Position numbers and translations under genes: made by a program
Notes under the pieces: generated by a model
The model's database searches: none
The model's input: only the letters and a program-made list of their open reading frames with translations
Told to the model about the DNA's origin: nothing
NCBI GenBank assembly: GCA_014360205.1
Contig: JACIXZ010000007.1
Span: 47,599 to 111,598 of the forward strand
Reading direction: 5' to 3'
From: Tissierellales bacterium
Lineage (GTDB): Bacteria; Bacillota; Clostridia; Tissierellales; Tissierellaceae
DNA: 64,000 nucleotides
Part shown: positions 25,691 to 35,117 of the stretch, one piece after another
How positions within the stretch are numbered: the stretch's first letter is position 1
Layout of the letters: each line of letters starts with the position of its first letter

Positions 25691-27076
25691 ATGAAAGTAG
25701 GGATACTAGGATCTGGTCCAGGAGGGTATGTATGCGCTATTAGATTAGCACAATTAGGCGCTGATGTTACAGTTATAGAAGATAGACATATTGGAGGAGT
25801 ATGTTTAAATAAAGGGTGTATACCTACAAAAGTTATGCTACACTCTACAGAATTATATGATTTATTAAAGAGAGATAGTGAAGCGCTAGGTATAAAACAT
25901 GATGGTTTAAAATTTGATTTAGGGTTATTAAATACTAGAAAAACTCTTGTTATTAGTCAATTAGTAGAGGGAATTAGATCATTATTTAAGTCGTATAATA
26001 TAGAGTTAATAAATGGTAGAGGCAAATTCTTAAATGAATATGAAATAGAAATAACATCTCCAGAGGGAATTAAAATCTTAAAGTTTGATAAAATTGTAGT
26101 TGCTACTGGTTCTAAGCCTATGAAAGTGCAAATAGAAGGTATAAATTTGGAAAATGTATTAACAAGTGATGATATACTTAAATTAAACTATGTGCCTGAT
26201 AAAATGGTAATAGTTGGAGGAGGAGTAATTGGTGTAGAGTTTGCAAATATATTTGCAAACTTAGGTACTGAAGTAACAATAATTGAAATGTTGCCAAATC
26301 TAGTTTCAAACATGGATATTGAAATCGTTAGTTATCTTGAAGAAAAATTATCAGAAAAAAATGTTAAAGTATATAAAAATGCCAAGGTATTAGAAATTTC
26401 TAAATACGGTAATGAACTCCAAACAGAGATTGAGTTGAGAAATGAAAAAATATTTATAAATTCAAACATTGTTTTAATTGCAACAGGAAGAAGTCCAAAC
26501 ATTGATGATCTAGGGTTAGAAAATATCGGAATCAATTTTACTAAAAGAGGAATTGAAACCGATGAAGTGTTTAAGACTAACATTGAACACATATTTGCTA
26601 TAGGTGATTGTATCAATGGGATACAATTAGCTCATCAGGCATCTAGTGCGGGCATTGAGGTAGCAAATTATATTTTTGGCAATAAAAGTCATATTGACTT
26701 TAAAACAGTACCCTTTTGCGTTTATACTAAACCCGAGCTAGCAAGTGTAGGTATCACAGAAGAAGAGGCATTAAAAAGAAAAATAAATTATGGAGTTGGG
26801 AAATTTAATTTATATGGAAATAGCAAAGCTGTGATCACAGGGGAGACTTCTGGCTTGGTTAAAATTATTATTGATGAAAATACTAAAGAAGTTTTAGGGA
26901 TGCACATTGCCGGACCAAATGCAACAGAACTTATTGAGATAGGTGGGTTGGCCCTAAAACTTGAAGCAACTGCTAATGAATTATTAAGTATGATATTTGC
27001 ACATCCAACTATCAGTGAATCTATTCGTGAAGCAAGTATGGATGCAATAGGTAAAGCCATACACAATATCTATTAA
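25691..27076 (+). CDS. acoL: Dihydrolipoamide dehydrogenase (E3) of the acetoin complex
   Basis: 461 residues. FAD motif GSGPGGYVCAI near the N terminus, redox-active disulfide C38LNKGC43, the NAD-binding GGGVIGVEFANIFANLG and the C-terminal FAHPTISESI with the catalytic His. It reoxidises the lipoyl arm of AcoC with NAD. No lipoyl domain is fused at its N terminus, unlike some E3 proteins. ATG 25691 follows AGGTGAT. It closes the operon and is followed by a strong terminator. Confidence 0.93.
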   Translation: MKVGILGSGPGGYVCAIRLAQLGADVTVIEDRHIGGVCLNKGCIPTKVMLHSTELYDLLKRDSEALGIKHDGLKFDLGLLNTRKTLVISQLVEGIRSLFKSYNIELINGRGKFLNEYEIEITSPEGIKILKFDKIVVATGSKPMKVQIEGINLENVLTSDDILKLNYVPDKMVIVGGGVIGVEFANIFANLGTEVTIIEMLPNLVSNMDIEIVSYLEEKLSEKNVKVYKNAKVLEISKYGNELQTEIELRNEKIFINSNIVLIATGRSPNIDDLGLENIGINFTKRGIETDEVFKTNIEHIFAIGDCINGIQLAHQASSAGIEVANYIFGNKSHIDFKTVPFCVYTKPELASVGITEEEALKRKINYGVGKFNLYGNSKAVITGETSGLVKIIIDENTKEVLGMHIAGPNATELIEIGGLALKLEATANELLSMIFAHPTISESIREASMDAIGKAIHNIY

Positions 27077-27104
27077 TGAGTGATTTAATCACTCATTTTT
27101 TTTA
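27075..27104 (+). terminator. Terminator of the aco operon
   Basis: AATGAGTGATT (27075-27085) pairs exactly with AATCACTCATT (27087-27097), running into TTTTTTTT. The acoL stop codon is at the left base of the stem. Confidence 0.92.
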
Positions 27105-27164
27105 TTTTAAATTTTTAAGTTTGTCATAAAAAATACAAATGAAGAAAAATATATATAAAAATTT

Positions 27165-27193
27165 GTGACAAGGGCTTGAATTTATGCTATAAT
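27165..27193 (+). promoter_or_regulatory. Sigma-A promoter of ppdK
   Basis: GTGACA (27165-27170), a 17-base spacer, and TATAAT (27188-27193) preceded by TGC, giving an extended -10. The leader to the ppdK start is about 70 bases, with no clear regulatory fold seen. Confidence 0.6.
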
Positions 27194-27268
27194 TATTCAT
27201 GCATTTTAATTTATCGTGCTAGTAAATTACATTAGATACAATTTTAAAAAAGAGCAAGGAGGGTTTAT

Positions 27269-29914
27269 ATGGCAAAGAAGTATGTATATTCTTTTAAAGA
27301 AGGATCAAAGGAAATGAAATCCCTGCTAGGTGGGAAAGGCTCTAACTTAGCTGAAATGACAAATCTCGGGTTACCAGTTCCTCCTGGATTTACAATAACA
27401 ACTGAAGCTTGTCTTAGGTTTTATGACGAAGGAGAACAATTATGGCCTGAACTTTTAGAGGAAGTTTACGAACATTTAAGAGAAGTTGAAGAACTTACAG
27501 GGAAAAAGTTCTCAGATAAAGAGAATCCTTTGTTAGTATCTGTAAGATCTGGTGCTGTTTTCTCAATGCCTGGTATGATGGATACTATATTGAATTTAGG
27601 TTTAAATGATGAAGCAGTTAAAGGGCTTGCAAAATCAACTGAAAATGAAAGATTTGCTTATGATAGCTACAGAAGATTCATTCAAATGTTCTCAGACATA
27701 GCTATGGGGCTTTCTAAATCAAAATTTGACGCAATATTAGACGGCTTGAAAGAGGAAAAAGGAGCAACTCTTGATACTGATTTAACTGCAGAAGATATGA
27801 AAGTACTTGTTGAAAGATACAAAGAACTTTACAAAAAGGAAATGAATGAAGACTTTCCTCAAGAACCAATGGTTCAATTAGAACGTGCTATAAGAGCGGT
27901 ATTTACTTCATGGAACAATCCTAGAGCGATAGTATACAGGAGATTAAATGAAATTCCAAATAATTTAGGTACAGCTGTAAATGTTCAATCAATGGTATAT
28001 GGAAATATGGGAGAAACTTCTGGTACTGGGGTTGCCTTCACAAGAAATCCTTCTACTGGCGAGAACAAATTATATGGGGAATTTCTTATTAATGCACAAG
28101 GAGAAGATGTTGTTGCTGGTATAAGAACACCAAAACCAATTTCAGAATTAGCTGAAGTAATGCCAGAAGCTTATAAAGAACTACAAAGAATTGCTAATAT
28201 TTTGGAAGCTCATTATAGAGACATGCAAGATGTAGAGTTTACAATCGAGAGAGGAAAACTCTATATGCTCCAAACTAGAAATGGCAAAAGAACTGCACAT
28301 GCAGCTATAAACATTGCCGTTGATTTAGTGGACGAAGGGGTTATATCCAAAGAAGAAGCTATTTTAAGAATTGAACCAAATCAACTCGATCAATTATTGC
28401 ATCCATCTTTTGATGAAAAAGCATTAAAAGATGCTAAACCAATAGCAAAGGGACTTCCTGCATCTCCTGGAGCTGCATCAGGGAAAGTGTACTTTACTGC
28501 AGAAGATGCAGTTGAAGCTTCTAAAAGGGGAGAAAAAGTAATCCTAGTTAGACAAGAAACATCACCAGAAGATATTGAAGGTATGGTATTGGCTGAAGGA
28601 ATTTTAACAGCAAGAGGCGGAATGACTTCTCATGCTGCAGTTGTTGCAAGAGGTATGGGAAAATGCTGTGTTGCAGGATGTAGTGATATTAGAGTTGATG
28701 AAGAAGCTAAAGAGATTAGATCTAATTCTTTAGTAATTAAAGAAGGAGAATATATATCAATTGATGGATCTACTGGAAATGTTTATTTAGGGGAAATACC
28801 AAAAGTTCAAACAGAATTATCTGGTAAATTTGGTATATTCATGACTTGGGTAGATGAAATCAGAAAGCTTAAAGTTAGAACAAATGCTGACACACCTAGA
28901 GATGCTGAAGTTGCTGTTAAATTTGGCGCTGAGGGAATAGGTCTTTGCAGAACTGAGCATATGTTCTTCGATGAAGATAGAATACCAGCTGTTAGAAGAA
29001 TGATAGTTTCTAAGTCTCTAGAACAAAGAGAAAAGGCACTAGCAGAACTATTGCCATTACAAAGAAAAGACTTCTATGAGATATATAAAGTTATGAATGA
29101 AAGGCCAGTAACTATAAGATTATTGGATCCACCATTGCATGAATTTTTACCAAATAGAAAATCAGACATAGAATCTTTAGCAGAATCTATGGGAATGCCT
29201 TACGCTGAATTAGCTGATAGAATCGAAGAATTGCATGAATTAAATCCAATGCTTGGTCATAGAGGATGCAGATTGGCTGTGACTTATCCTGAAATTTACA
29301 GAATGCAAGTTAGAGCTATCATTGAAGCTGCTTTGGATTTAAAACTAAATGATAATATGCATGTAATTCCTGAAATAATGATACCTCTAGTTGGAGCTAA
29401 AGAAGAATTAGCTTATGTTAAAAAAGAAGTAGAAGATGAAATCAAAAAGGTATTTGAGGAAAGAAATGATTCCTTGAACTATTTAGTAGGAACAATGATT
29501 GAGATACCTAGAGCTTGTGTTACTGCTGATGAAGTCGCTGAAGAAGCTGAATTCTTTAGTTTTGGAACAAATGATTTAACTCAAATGACTTTTGGATTCT
29601 CAAGAGATGATTCAGGTAAATTTATTGAAGCTTATGTAGAAAAAGGAATATTTAAGAAAAGTCCATTTGAAACTATTGACCAAGATGGAGTCGGTAAGTT
29701 GATGGAAATAGCAGTAGAATTAGGCCGAAAAACAAGACCAGAAATTAAGTTAGGCATTTGTGGGGAACACGGTGGAGAACCAAACTCAGTTGAATTCTGC
29801 CATAAGATAGGATTAAACTATGTTTCTTGTTCACCTTTCAGAGTACCAATTGCAAGACTTGCTGCAGCACAAGCTGTAATTAAAGAAAAAATGGATATTC
29901 AAAGAGACAAATAA
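27269..29914 (+). CDS. ppdK: Pyruvate, phosphate dikinase
   Basis: 881 residues, full length for PPDK, which interconverts pyruvate + ATP + Pi and PEP + AMP + PPi. The N-terminal ATP-grasp domain starts VYSFKEGSKEMKSLLGGKG, the swivelling phosphohistidine domain has GGMTSHAAVVARGMG with His455, and the C-terminal TIM barrel has GLCRTEHMFF and SFGTNDLTQM. AAGGAGGG precedes ATG 27269. It is a single-gene unit bounded by its own promoter and terminator. In anaerobes it often works in the glycolytic direction or supplies PEP, which here could also feed the Dha phosphotransfer system. Confidence 0.97.
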   Translation: MAKKYVYSFKEGSKEMKSLLGGKGSNLAEMTNLGLPVPPGFTITTEACLRFYDEGEQLWPELLEEVYEHLREVEELTGKKFSDKENPLLVSVRSGAVFSMPGMMDTILNLGLNDEAVKGLAKSTENERFAYDSYRRFIQMFSDIAMGLSKSKFDAILDGLKEEKGATLDTDLTAEDMKVLVERYKELYKKEMNEDFPQEPMVQLERAIRAVFTSWNNPRAIVYRRLNEIPNNLGTAVNVQSMVYGNMGETSGTGVAFTRNPSTGENKLYGEFLINAQGEDVVAGIRTPKPISELAEVMPEAYKELQRIANILEAHYRDMQDVEFTIERGKLYMLQTRNGKRTAHAAINIAVDLVDEGVISKEEAILRIEPNQLDQLLHPSFDEKALKDAKPIAKGLPASPGAASGKVYFTAEDAVEASKRGEKVILVRQETSPEDIEGMVLAEGILTARGGMTSHAAVVARGMGKCCVAGCSDIRVDEEAKEIRSNSLVIKEGEYISIDGSTGNVYLGEIPKVQTELSGKFGIFMTWVDEIRKLKVRTNADTPRDAEVAVKFGAEGIGLCRTEHMFFDEDRIPAVRRMIVSKSLEQREKALAELLPLQRKDFYEIYKVMNERPVTIRLLDPPLHEFLPNRKSDIESLAESMGMPYAELADRIEELHELNPMLGHRGCRLAVTYPEIYRMQVRAIIEAALDLKLNDNMHVIPEIMIPLVGAKEELAYVKKEVEDEIKKVFEERNDSLNYLVGTMIEIPRACVTADEVAEEAEFFSFGTNDLTQMTFGFSRDDSGKFIEAYVEKGIFKKSPFETIDQDGVGKLMEIAVELGRKTRPEIKLGICGEHGGEPNSVEFCHKIGLNYVSCSPFRVPIARLAAAQAVIKEKMDIQRDK

Positions 29915-29920
29915 TTTAAA

Positions 29921-29957
29921 TAAATCCCCTGTAAAAATACAGGGGATTTATAAATTT
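29921..29957 (+). terminator. Terminator of ppdK
   Basis: TAAATCCCCTGTA (29921-29933), AAAA loop, and the exact complement (29938-29950), followed by TAAATTTT. Confidence 0.88.
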
Positions 29958-30036
29958 TAGGTATATGCATATTTATATGGGTATCTATGTTATGGTTAAG
30001 GGTAAAATTAAGTAATAAACTTTTATGGAGTGAAAA

Positions 30037-30726
30037 ATGTCTAAAATCGATGATAAATTATTCAAACTTAAAAATATAATACCAGCTATTCTAATTATTG
30101 TTGGTATAATACTATATATAGCAATAGGAGAAGATTTTTCAGTAGACAAAATAATTAATATGTCACCAACGAATAGACTAGTTGCAAGTTTTTTTATTTT
30201 ACTATTGTATTTATTAAAATCCATATCAATTATTCCGCCTATTATGGCTTTATACATAGTTTCAGGTATGATTTTTCCAATATATTGGGCTATACCATTA
30301 AATGTACTAGGGGTTGCTATTGGATTAACCTACTCTTATAGAATAGGCTATTCATCAGGGGAGATTTTAAAAAATAGTATATTAACTAAGTACGAAAAGC
30401 TAAATGAATTCTATGCTGTTCTAGTAGACAATGAGTGGTTTTCTGCTTTTATTATTAGAATTGTTGGGATTTTACCACATGATGTAGTTAATATGTTTTT
30501 TGGGTCAATTCAAATGCCGTATTACAAATATATGACAGCATCTATATTTGGATTAATGCCAATGTTGACATTATCTACTATAATTGGAAAGACAATTACT
30601 GATCCAACTTCAATTGAATTTATATTAGCTGTAACTATGAGAATCATTCTTTCAATTGCTGCTTCGATAGTTTATAGAATAATTGTAAATAGATCAAAAA
30701 AAACAAAAAAGGGAGGGTTAATTTGA
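30037..30726 (+). CDS. TVP38/DedA-like (VTT domain) membrane protein
   Basis: 229 residues with about six hydrophobic segments. The middle has SGMIFPIYWAIPLNVLGVAI and SYRIGYSSGEIL, matching the VTT/SNARE-associated domain of TVP38/TMEM64 and DedA proteins, and an IIRIVGILPHDVVNMFFGS segment corresponding to the conserved R-x3-P-x3-N-x3-G region. Family members are implicated in lipid scrambling and membrane homeostasis. GGAGTGA precedes ATG 30037. The stop overlaps the proC TTG start, so the two are coupled. Confidence 0.72.
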   Translation: MSKIDDKLFKLKNIIPAILIIVGIILYIAIGEDFSVDKIINMSPTNRLVASFFILLLYLLKSISIIPPIMALYIVSGMIFPIYWAIPLNVLGVAIGLTYSYRIGYSSGEILKNSILTKYEKLNEFYAVLVDNEWFSAFIIRIVGILPHDVVNMFFGSIQMPYYKYMTASIFGLMPMLTLSTIIGKTITDPTSIEFILAVTMRIILSIAASIVYRIIVNRSKKTKKGGLI

Positions 30727-31529
30727 ATAAAGTAATTGGATTTATAGGTGCAGGGAACATGGGAGAACCTATGATAAGAAAACTTATAGAAGAAAATGTC
30801 TTTAAAAAAGACAACATCATGGTGACTGCTAAAACTTTTGAAACTAGGCAAAGAATACATAACAACTTAGGAGTTAAAATATGTGAGGAATTATCAGAGA
30901 TTGCTACAAACGCTGATTATTTGGTACTTGCAGTCAAACCTAATCAGTATGAGGAAGTATTACATCAAATAAAAGATGTTATTAAAGAAAATGCAATTGT
31001 CATATCAATTGCTGCTGGTATTAGCTCAAAATTCATGAAAGAAAATTTAAACGATGGTACAAAATTTGTAAATATTATGCCTAATACACCTGTTTTAGTT
31101 GGAGAAGGATTGATTGCATTGTATCCTAATGACACATTAGACAAAAAAGATTATGTTGAATTATTGTCAATATTTAAAGCCTTTGGTAGAGTAGAGTTAG
31201 TGGATGAAAAATTAATGGATGCAGTTACAGCTGTAAGTGGTTCTTCTCCAGCTTTTGTGTATGTGATGATTGAAGCAATGGCAGATGCAGCAGTATTATC
31301 TGGATTAAAAAGAGATCAAGCTTATACATTTGCCGCTCAAGCAGTATTAGGAGCTGCTAAAATGGTTTTGGCAACAAATGAACACCCAGCTAAATTAAAG
31401 GACAATGTTTGTTCTCCAGGGGGTACTACAATTGAAGGCATTAGGGAATTGGAAGAAAAAAATTTTCGCTCTGCTATAATTGATGCATCTTTAGCAGTAG
31501 CTAAAAAAAGCAAAAGCATGAGTAAATAG
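30723..31529 (+). CDS. proC: Pyrroline-5-carboxylate reductase
   Basis: 268 residues, the last step of proline synthesis (P5C + NAD(P)H to proline). Rossmann motif GFIGAGNMGEPMI at the N terminus, NIMPNTPVLVGEG, and the C-terminal signature region with VSGSSPAFVYVMIEAMADAA and CSPGGTTIEG. Start is TTG 30723 with GGGAGGG upstream, overlapping the preceding stop. Length is normal. No proA or proB is in the window. Confidence 0.95.
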   Translation: MNKVIGFIGAGNMGEPMIRKLIEENVFKKDNIMVTAKTFETRQRIHNNLGVKICEELSEIATNADYLVLAVKPNQYEEVLHQIKDVIKENAIVISIAAGISSKFMKENLNDGTKFVNIMPNTPVLVGEGLIALYPNDTLDKKDYVELLSIFKAFGRVELVDEKLMDAVTAVSGSSPAFVYVMIEAMADAAVLSGLKRDQAYTFAAQAVLGAAKMVLATNEHPAKLKDNVCSPGGTTIEGIRELEEKNFRSAIIDASLAVAKKSKSMSK

Positions 31530-31542
31530 GGAGGGGATTTAG

Positions 31543-32241
31543 TTGAAAAGTAGACACATAGTAGGTATAATTTTAGTGATTTTAGGTACTATATTTTTAT
31601 TGGATGAATTAAATATTTTTTATTTTGGAGATATATTTAGAACTTATTGGCCACTTCTAATAATTCTATATGGAGTTGGCATATTATTTGACAAAACTAA
31701 ATCTAAATTGTTTGGTGCTATTGTAGTCTTATTTGGAGTTATTGTTCAGCTTAGCAAATTAGATTATCTTGATAAAGGCATTATGAATTACTTCTTGCCT
31801 TCTTTGCTAATTCTTATAGGAATAAACTTAATATTTGAAAGTGAAAAAAACAAAAAAAAAATAATAGAGATTGATTTTGACAAAGCCGATTTCGAAAAGA
31901 ATATAACAGAGGATAATTTTATTACTCATACTGCTTTGTTTTCAGGATTGGATCTATATATTACTAATGATGATTTTATGGGAGCAAAATTGAATGCAAT
32001 ATTTGGAGGAATTAAATTAGATTTAATGAACATTAATCCTAAAAGAAATATTATTGTGATAGATTCAAATGCAATATTTGGAAGTATAGATGTTAAAATA
32101 CCAAGTGACTGGAATGTAAAAGTAGAAGGGACACCATTGTTTGGAGAGTTTTCTAACAAGCAAAAAAGAACATATGTTGAAGGTGCTCCAACAGTTGTGT
32201 TTAGAGGTTTAGCTTTATTTGGTGAAATCAAGATAGATTAG
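31543..32241 (+). CDS. LiaF-like membrane stress protein
   Basis: 232 residues: four N-terminal membrane helices in two short hairpins (with FRTYWPLLIILYG, DUF5668-like) and a soluble beta-rich C-terminal half with repeated units ALFSGLDLYI, AIFGGIKLDL and AIFGSIDVKIP, typical of the LiaF C-terminal (DUF2154-like) domain. LiaF restrains the LiaRS cell-envelope stress system in bacilli, but no liaRS genes lie here, so function is not assigned. TTG 31543 follows GGGAGGGG, 13 bases after proC. Confidence 0.75.
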   Translation: MKSRHIVGIILVILGTIFLLDELNIFYFGDIFRTYWPLLIILYGVGILFDKTKSKLFGAIVVLFGVIVQLSKLDYLDKGIMNYFLPSLLILIGINLIFESEKNKKKIIEIDFDKADFEKNITEDNFITHTALFSGLDLYITNDDFMGAKLNAIFGGIKLDLMNINPKRNIIVIDSNAIFGSIDVKIPSDWNVKVEGTPLFGEFSNKQKRTYVEGAPTVVFRGLALFGEIKID

Positions 32242-32303
32242 GTTATTAATATGATATTGTTAAAATAAAAACATAGAATTTTCGAAAAATTCCATAAATG
32301 TTA

Positions 32304-32332
32304 TTGACATGTAATAGTACTTGTAATATCAT
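32304..32332 (+). promoter_or_regulatory. Promoter of the glycerol operon
   Basis: TTGACA (32304-32309), 17-base spacer, TATCAT (32327-32332). It starts transcription just upstream of the leader terminator. A small palindrome GAATTTT/AAAATTC (32276-32292) lies 12 bases upstream and could be a terminator of the previous gene or an operator. Confidence 0.72.
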
Positions 32333-32363
32333 ATAGTTAGATAAATAATGATGTTTAAAAAAG

Positions 32364-32413
32364 ACACGAGATGAGAGAGTCTTTAAGTACTTTCTTTTTT
32401 CGTGTATTTTTTT
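32364..32413 (+). terminator. Leader terminator, probable GlpP target
   Basis: ACACGA (32364-32369) pairs with TCGTGT (32400-32405) and the stem extends through GAGATGAGAG against CTTTCTTT with G-U pairs, followed by ATTTTTTTT. It lies between promoter and glpP, the gene for a glycerol-3-phosphate-responsive antiterminator, so it is the expected regulated terminator: GlpP with glycerol-3-phosphate would allow readthrough. Confidence 0.78.
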
Positions 32414-32451
32414 ATTAAATAGGAAATCGTTTGATTATATGGAGGTAATTC

Positions 32452-33027
32452 ATGAGAAGAGCTGATTTAATAAATATTTTAGAAGAAAATCCTGTTATCG
32501 CAGCTATCAAGGATAAAAACGATCTTCAGTTAGCTATAGATTCTAATTGTCCAATTATTTTTATATTAAATTCGGATATAATTGAATATACATACATCGT
32601 AGAAAGGATATTAAAAGCTAATAAATATCCTTTTATTCATCTAGATATGTTAACAGGACTAGCATCAAATCCTATCGCTGTGGATTTCATACATGACAAA
32701 TTTGGTGGTAAAGTTGGGATAATTACTACTAAGACCAATATTGCCGAAGCTGCTGTACAGAAGGATTTAAGAGTAGTAGAAAGGCTTTTTGTGATAGATT
32801 CGCTTTCTATAGATTTAAATATAAAGAATATAAAGAAGGTAAATCCAGATTTAGTAGAGGTTATGCCTGGTGTTATACCTAAAGCAATATCTCGAATAAA
32901 AGCAGAGATACCTAATATCAATGTAATAGGTGGAGGTTTGATAGAAACTAAAAATGAGGTATTTGAATGTCTTAAAGCAGGGGGGTTAGGGATTTCTACT
33001 ACCAAAAAAGAGCTATGGAATTCTTAA
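32452..33027 (+). CDS. glpP: Glycerol-3-phosphate-responsive antiterminator
   Basis: 191 residues matching the GlpP family: NPVIAAIKDKNDLQLAIDS, a FIHLDMLTGLASNP segment and VEVMPGVIPKAIS, an alpha/beta barrel-like fold. GlpP binds glycerol-3-phosphate and the leader RNA of glp genes to prevent termination. It is the first gene behind its own leader, so it would be autoregulated. GGAGG precedes ATG 32452. The dha and glp genes that follow on the same strand are its natural targets. Confidence 0.93.
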   Translation: MRRADLINILEENPVIAAIKDKNDLQLAIDSNCPIIFILNSDIIEYTYIVERILKANKYPFIHLDMLTGLASNPIAVDFIHDKFGGKVGIITTKTNIAEAAVQKDLRVVERLFVIDSLSIDLNIKNIKKVNPDLVEVMPGVIPKAISRIKAEIPNINVIGGGLIETKNEVFECLKAGGLGISTTKKELWNS

Positions 33028-33045
33028 TAAAAATGGAGGGACAAC

Positions 33046-33663
33046 ATGAATAAATCTATTTATAGTTATATTAAAGCGATGGCAGATACGATAAATGAAA
33101 ACAAAGACTTTTTAACTCAGCTAGATGCTGAAATTGGTGATGCAGATCATGGTACGAATATGGCAAGAGGATTTAACACTGTTATCACCAAGATTAACGA
33201 AAATGATACTGATGTAAGCGATGTTTTAAAAAGAGTTGGTATGGGATTAGTTTCTTCAGTTGGTGGAGCAAGTGGACCTTTGTATGGGACTATGTTTTTA
33301 AAAGCTTCCAATGTAGCAAAAGAAGCGGATATAACACAAGAAGTTATTATGAATATGTTTAAGGCAGCATTGGATGGAGTTAAGGAGAGGGGAAAAGCAA
33401 CTAGAGGAGAAAAGACTATGATAGATGCTATGGAACCTGCTTATGAAGCTTTCGCAGAAGTTATAAATTCGGGTGGAAATTTGATGCAAGCTTTAGAAAA
33501 TGCAGTAAAGGCTGCTGAAGAAGGAGTTGAGTACACAAAAACAATAATTGCAACAAAGGGAAGAGCAAGTTATTTAGGGGAAAGATCTATTGGGCATCAG
33601 GACCCAGGGGCAACTTCGTTTACACTAATATTGAAATCAGTTCTAGAAAATTATAAAAATTGA
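33046..33663 (+). CDS. dhaL: Dihydroxyacetone kinase ADP-binding subunit
   Basis: 205 residues, the DhaL phosphotransfer subunit that keeps a bound ADP as a prosthetic group, is rephosphorylated by DhaM and passes phosphate to dihydroxyacetone on DhaK. The Mg/ADP site is seen as EIGDADHGTNMARG near residues 28-41 and SVGGASGPLYGT; the C terminus has GERSIGHQDPGATS. Length is normal. GGAGG precedes ATG 33046. Gene order here is L-M-K rather than the common K-L-M. Confidence 0.95.
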   Translation: MNKSIYSYIKAMADTINENKDFLTQLDAEIGDADHGTNMARGFNTVITKINENDTDVSDVLKRVGMGLVSSVGGASGPLYGTMFLKASNVAKEADITQEVIMNMFKAALDGVKERGKATRGEKTMIDAMEPAYEAFAEVINSGGNLMQALENAVKAAEEGVEYTKTIIATKGRASYLGERSIGHQDPGATSFTLILKSVLENYKN

Positions 33664-33674
33664 GAGGTGAATGA

Positions 33675-34079
33675 ATGGTTGGTATAGTTATAGTTTCACA
33701 TAGCAATAAGATTTCAGATGGGATTGTAGATATGTGTAGAGAAATGGCAGGAAAAGATCAGATTATTATATCGGCTGGAGGCATGGAAGATGGTAGCATT
33801 GGAACAGATGCAGTAAGGATTGCTAATGCAATAGAAAATGCCGACACTGGAGATGGAGTATTAGTTCTTGCAGATTTGGGGAGTGCTATACTTAGCACAG
33901 AAATGGCTATGGATATATTAAATGATAACTCTATAAATATAGAAATAAAGATAGCAGATGCACCTATTGTAGAGGGAGCGATAGCGAGTTCAATAGAAGC
34001 ATATTTAGGCGGCAACTTAGAGTCTTGCTTAAAAAAAGCTGAGGAAGCAAAGAATTTTATTAAACTAAATAAAAAATAG
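33675..34079 (+). CDS. dhaM: PTS-dependent dihydroxyacetone kinase phosphotransferase subunit
   Basis: 134 residues, a single EIIA-mannose-like domain with the phosphoacceptor His9 in IVIVSHS and the VLVLADLGSA segment. It takes phosphate from HPr and hands it to DhaL-ADP. It lacks the HPr and EI-like domains fused to DhaM in enterobacteria, which is usual in Firmicutes. The start at ATG 33675 follows GAGAGGTGA. It lies between dhaL and dhaK with 11-12 base gaps. Confidence 0.94.
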   Translation: MVGIVIVSHSNKISDGIVDMCREMAGKDQIIISAGGMEDGSIGTDAVRIANAIENADTGDGVLVLADLGSAILSTEMAMDILNDNSINIEIKIADAPIVEGAIASSIEAYLGGNLESCLKKAEEAKNFIKLNKK

Positions 34080-34091
34080 GGGGATAAGTTC

Positions 34092-35087
34092 ATGAAAAAA
34101 ATAATCAATAAACCAGAAAATGTAGTAGATGAAATGCTAAATGGTTTTGTCAAGGCATATCCTCAATATGTTAAGAGGCTAGAAAATCTAAATGTAATAG
34201 TAAGAAGCAATCCTAAGACAGATAAAGTTGCATTAGTCAGTGGTGGTGGAAGCGGACATGAACCAAGTCATGCTGGATTTGTTGGAGAAGGAATGTTAGA
34301 TGCAGCAGTAGCAGGAGAAGTTTTCACATCTCCTACCCCTGATCAAGTATATGAAGCAATTAAAGCAGTAGATAATGGGAATGGAGTATTACTCGTAATA
34401 AAAAATTACACTGGTGATGTCATGAACTTTGAAATGGCGAGTGATATGGCTAAAGAAGAAGGAATAAAAGTAGAACAAGTAATAGTTAATGACGATGTCG
34501 CAGTTGAAGATAGCACTTATACAACAGGAAGAAGAGGGATTGCCGGAACAATATTCATCCATAAAATTGCTGGCGCAAAAGCAGAAATGGGTGGAAGCTT
34601 AAATGAAGTTAAAGAGGTTGCTGAAAAAGTAATTAAAAATGTGAAATCAATGGGTATGGCACTAACATCATGCACCTTGCCAGCTGTTGGGAAACCTAGT
34701 TTCAACTTAGGTGAAAATGAAATGGAAATTGGCATTGGAATTCATGGAGAACCAGGTACTCATAGAGATCAAGTAAAGTCTGCAAATGAGATAGTAGATG
34801 AACTATTAAAAAGAATATTCGACAATATTGAATTAAAAAATGGCGATGAAGTCGCTGTGATGGTCAACGGGATGGGTGCTACTCCATTAATGGAGTTAAA
34901 CATAGCAAATTTAAGAGTTAATGATGTATTAGTTGATAAAGGTATAAAAATAGTTAGAACATATGTTGGCAACTACATGACTTCACTTGATATGGCTGGT
35001 TTTTCAATAACTATATTAAAATTAGATGATGAATTAAAAGAATTATTACTATATAAAGCAAATACACCTGCTTTTGTTCAAATATAG
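34092..35087 (+). CDS. dhaK: Dihydroxyacetone kinase substrate-binding subunit
   Basis: 331 residues. DhaK binds dihydroxyacetone covalently through a His hemiaminal; His218 in GIHGEPGTHRDQ occupies the family position. Also seen: VSGGGSGHEPSHAGFVGEGM and NYTGDVMNFEMA. With DhaL and DhaM it makes dihydroxyacetone phosphate at the expense of PEP. No glycerol dehydrogenase gene is in the window, so the source of dihydroxyacetone lies elsewhere. AGGGGGA precedes ATG 34092. Confidence 0.96.
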   Translation: MKKIINKPENVVDEMLNGFVKAYPQYVKRLENLNVIVRSNPKTDKVALVSGGGSGHEPSHAGFVGEGMLDAAVAGEVFTSPTPDQVYEAIKAVDNGNGVLLVIKNYTGDVMNFEMASDMAKEEGIKVEQVIVNDDVAVEDSTYTTGRRGIAGTIFIHKIAGAKAEMGGSLNEVKEVAEKVIKNVKSMGMALTSCTLPAVGKPSFNLGENEMEIGIGIHGEPGTHRDQVKSANEIVDELLKRIFDNIELKNGDEVAVMVNGMGATPLMELNIANLRVNDVLVDKGIKIVRTYVGNYMTSLDMAGFSITILKLDDELKELLLYKANTPAFVQI

Positions 35088-35117
35088 AAATAAAGAAAAA
35101 TCTATTCTAAGTATATC

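Noticed and set aside
32422..32435. Catabolite-repression (cre)-like sequence before glpP
   Set aside because: GGAAATCGTTTGAT keeps the central CG and the inner bases but misses both ends of the consensus, and it lies downstream of the leader terminator.
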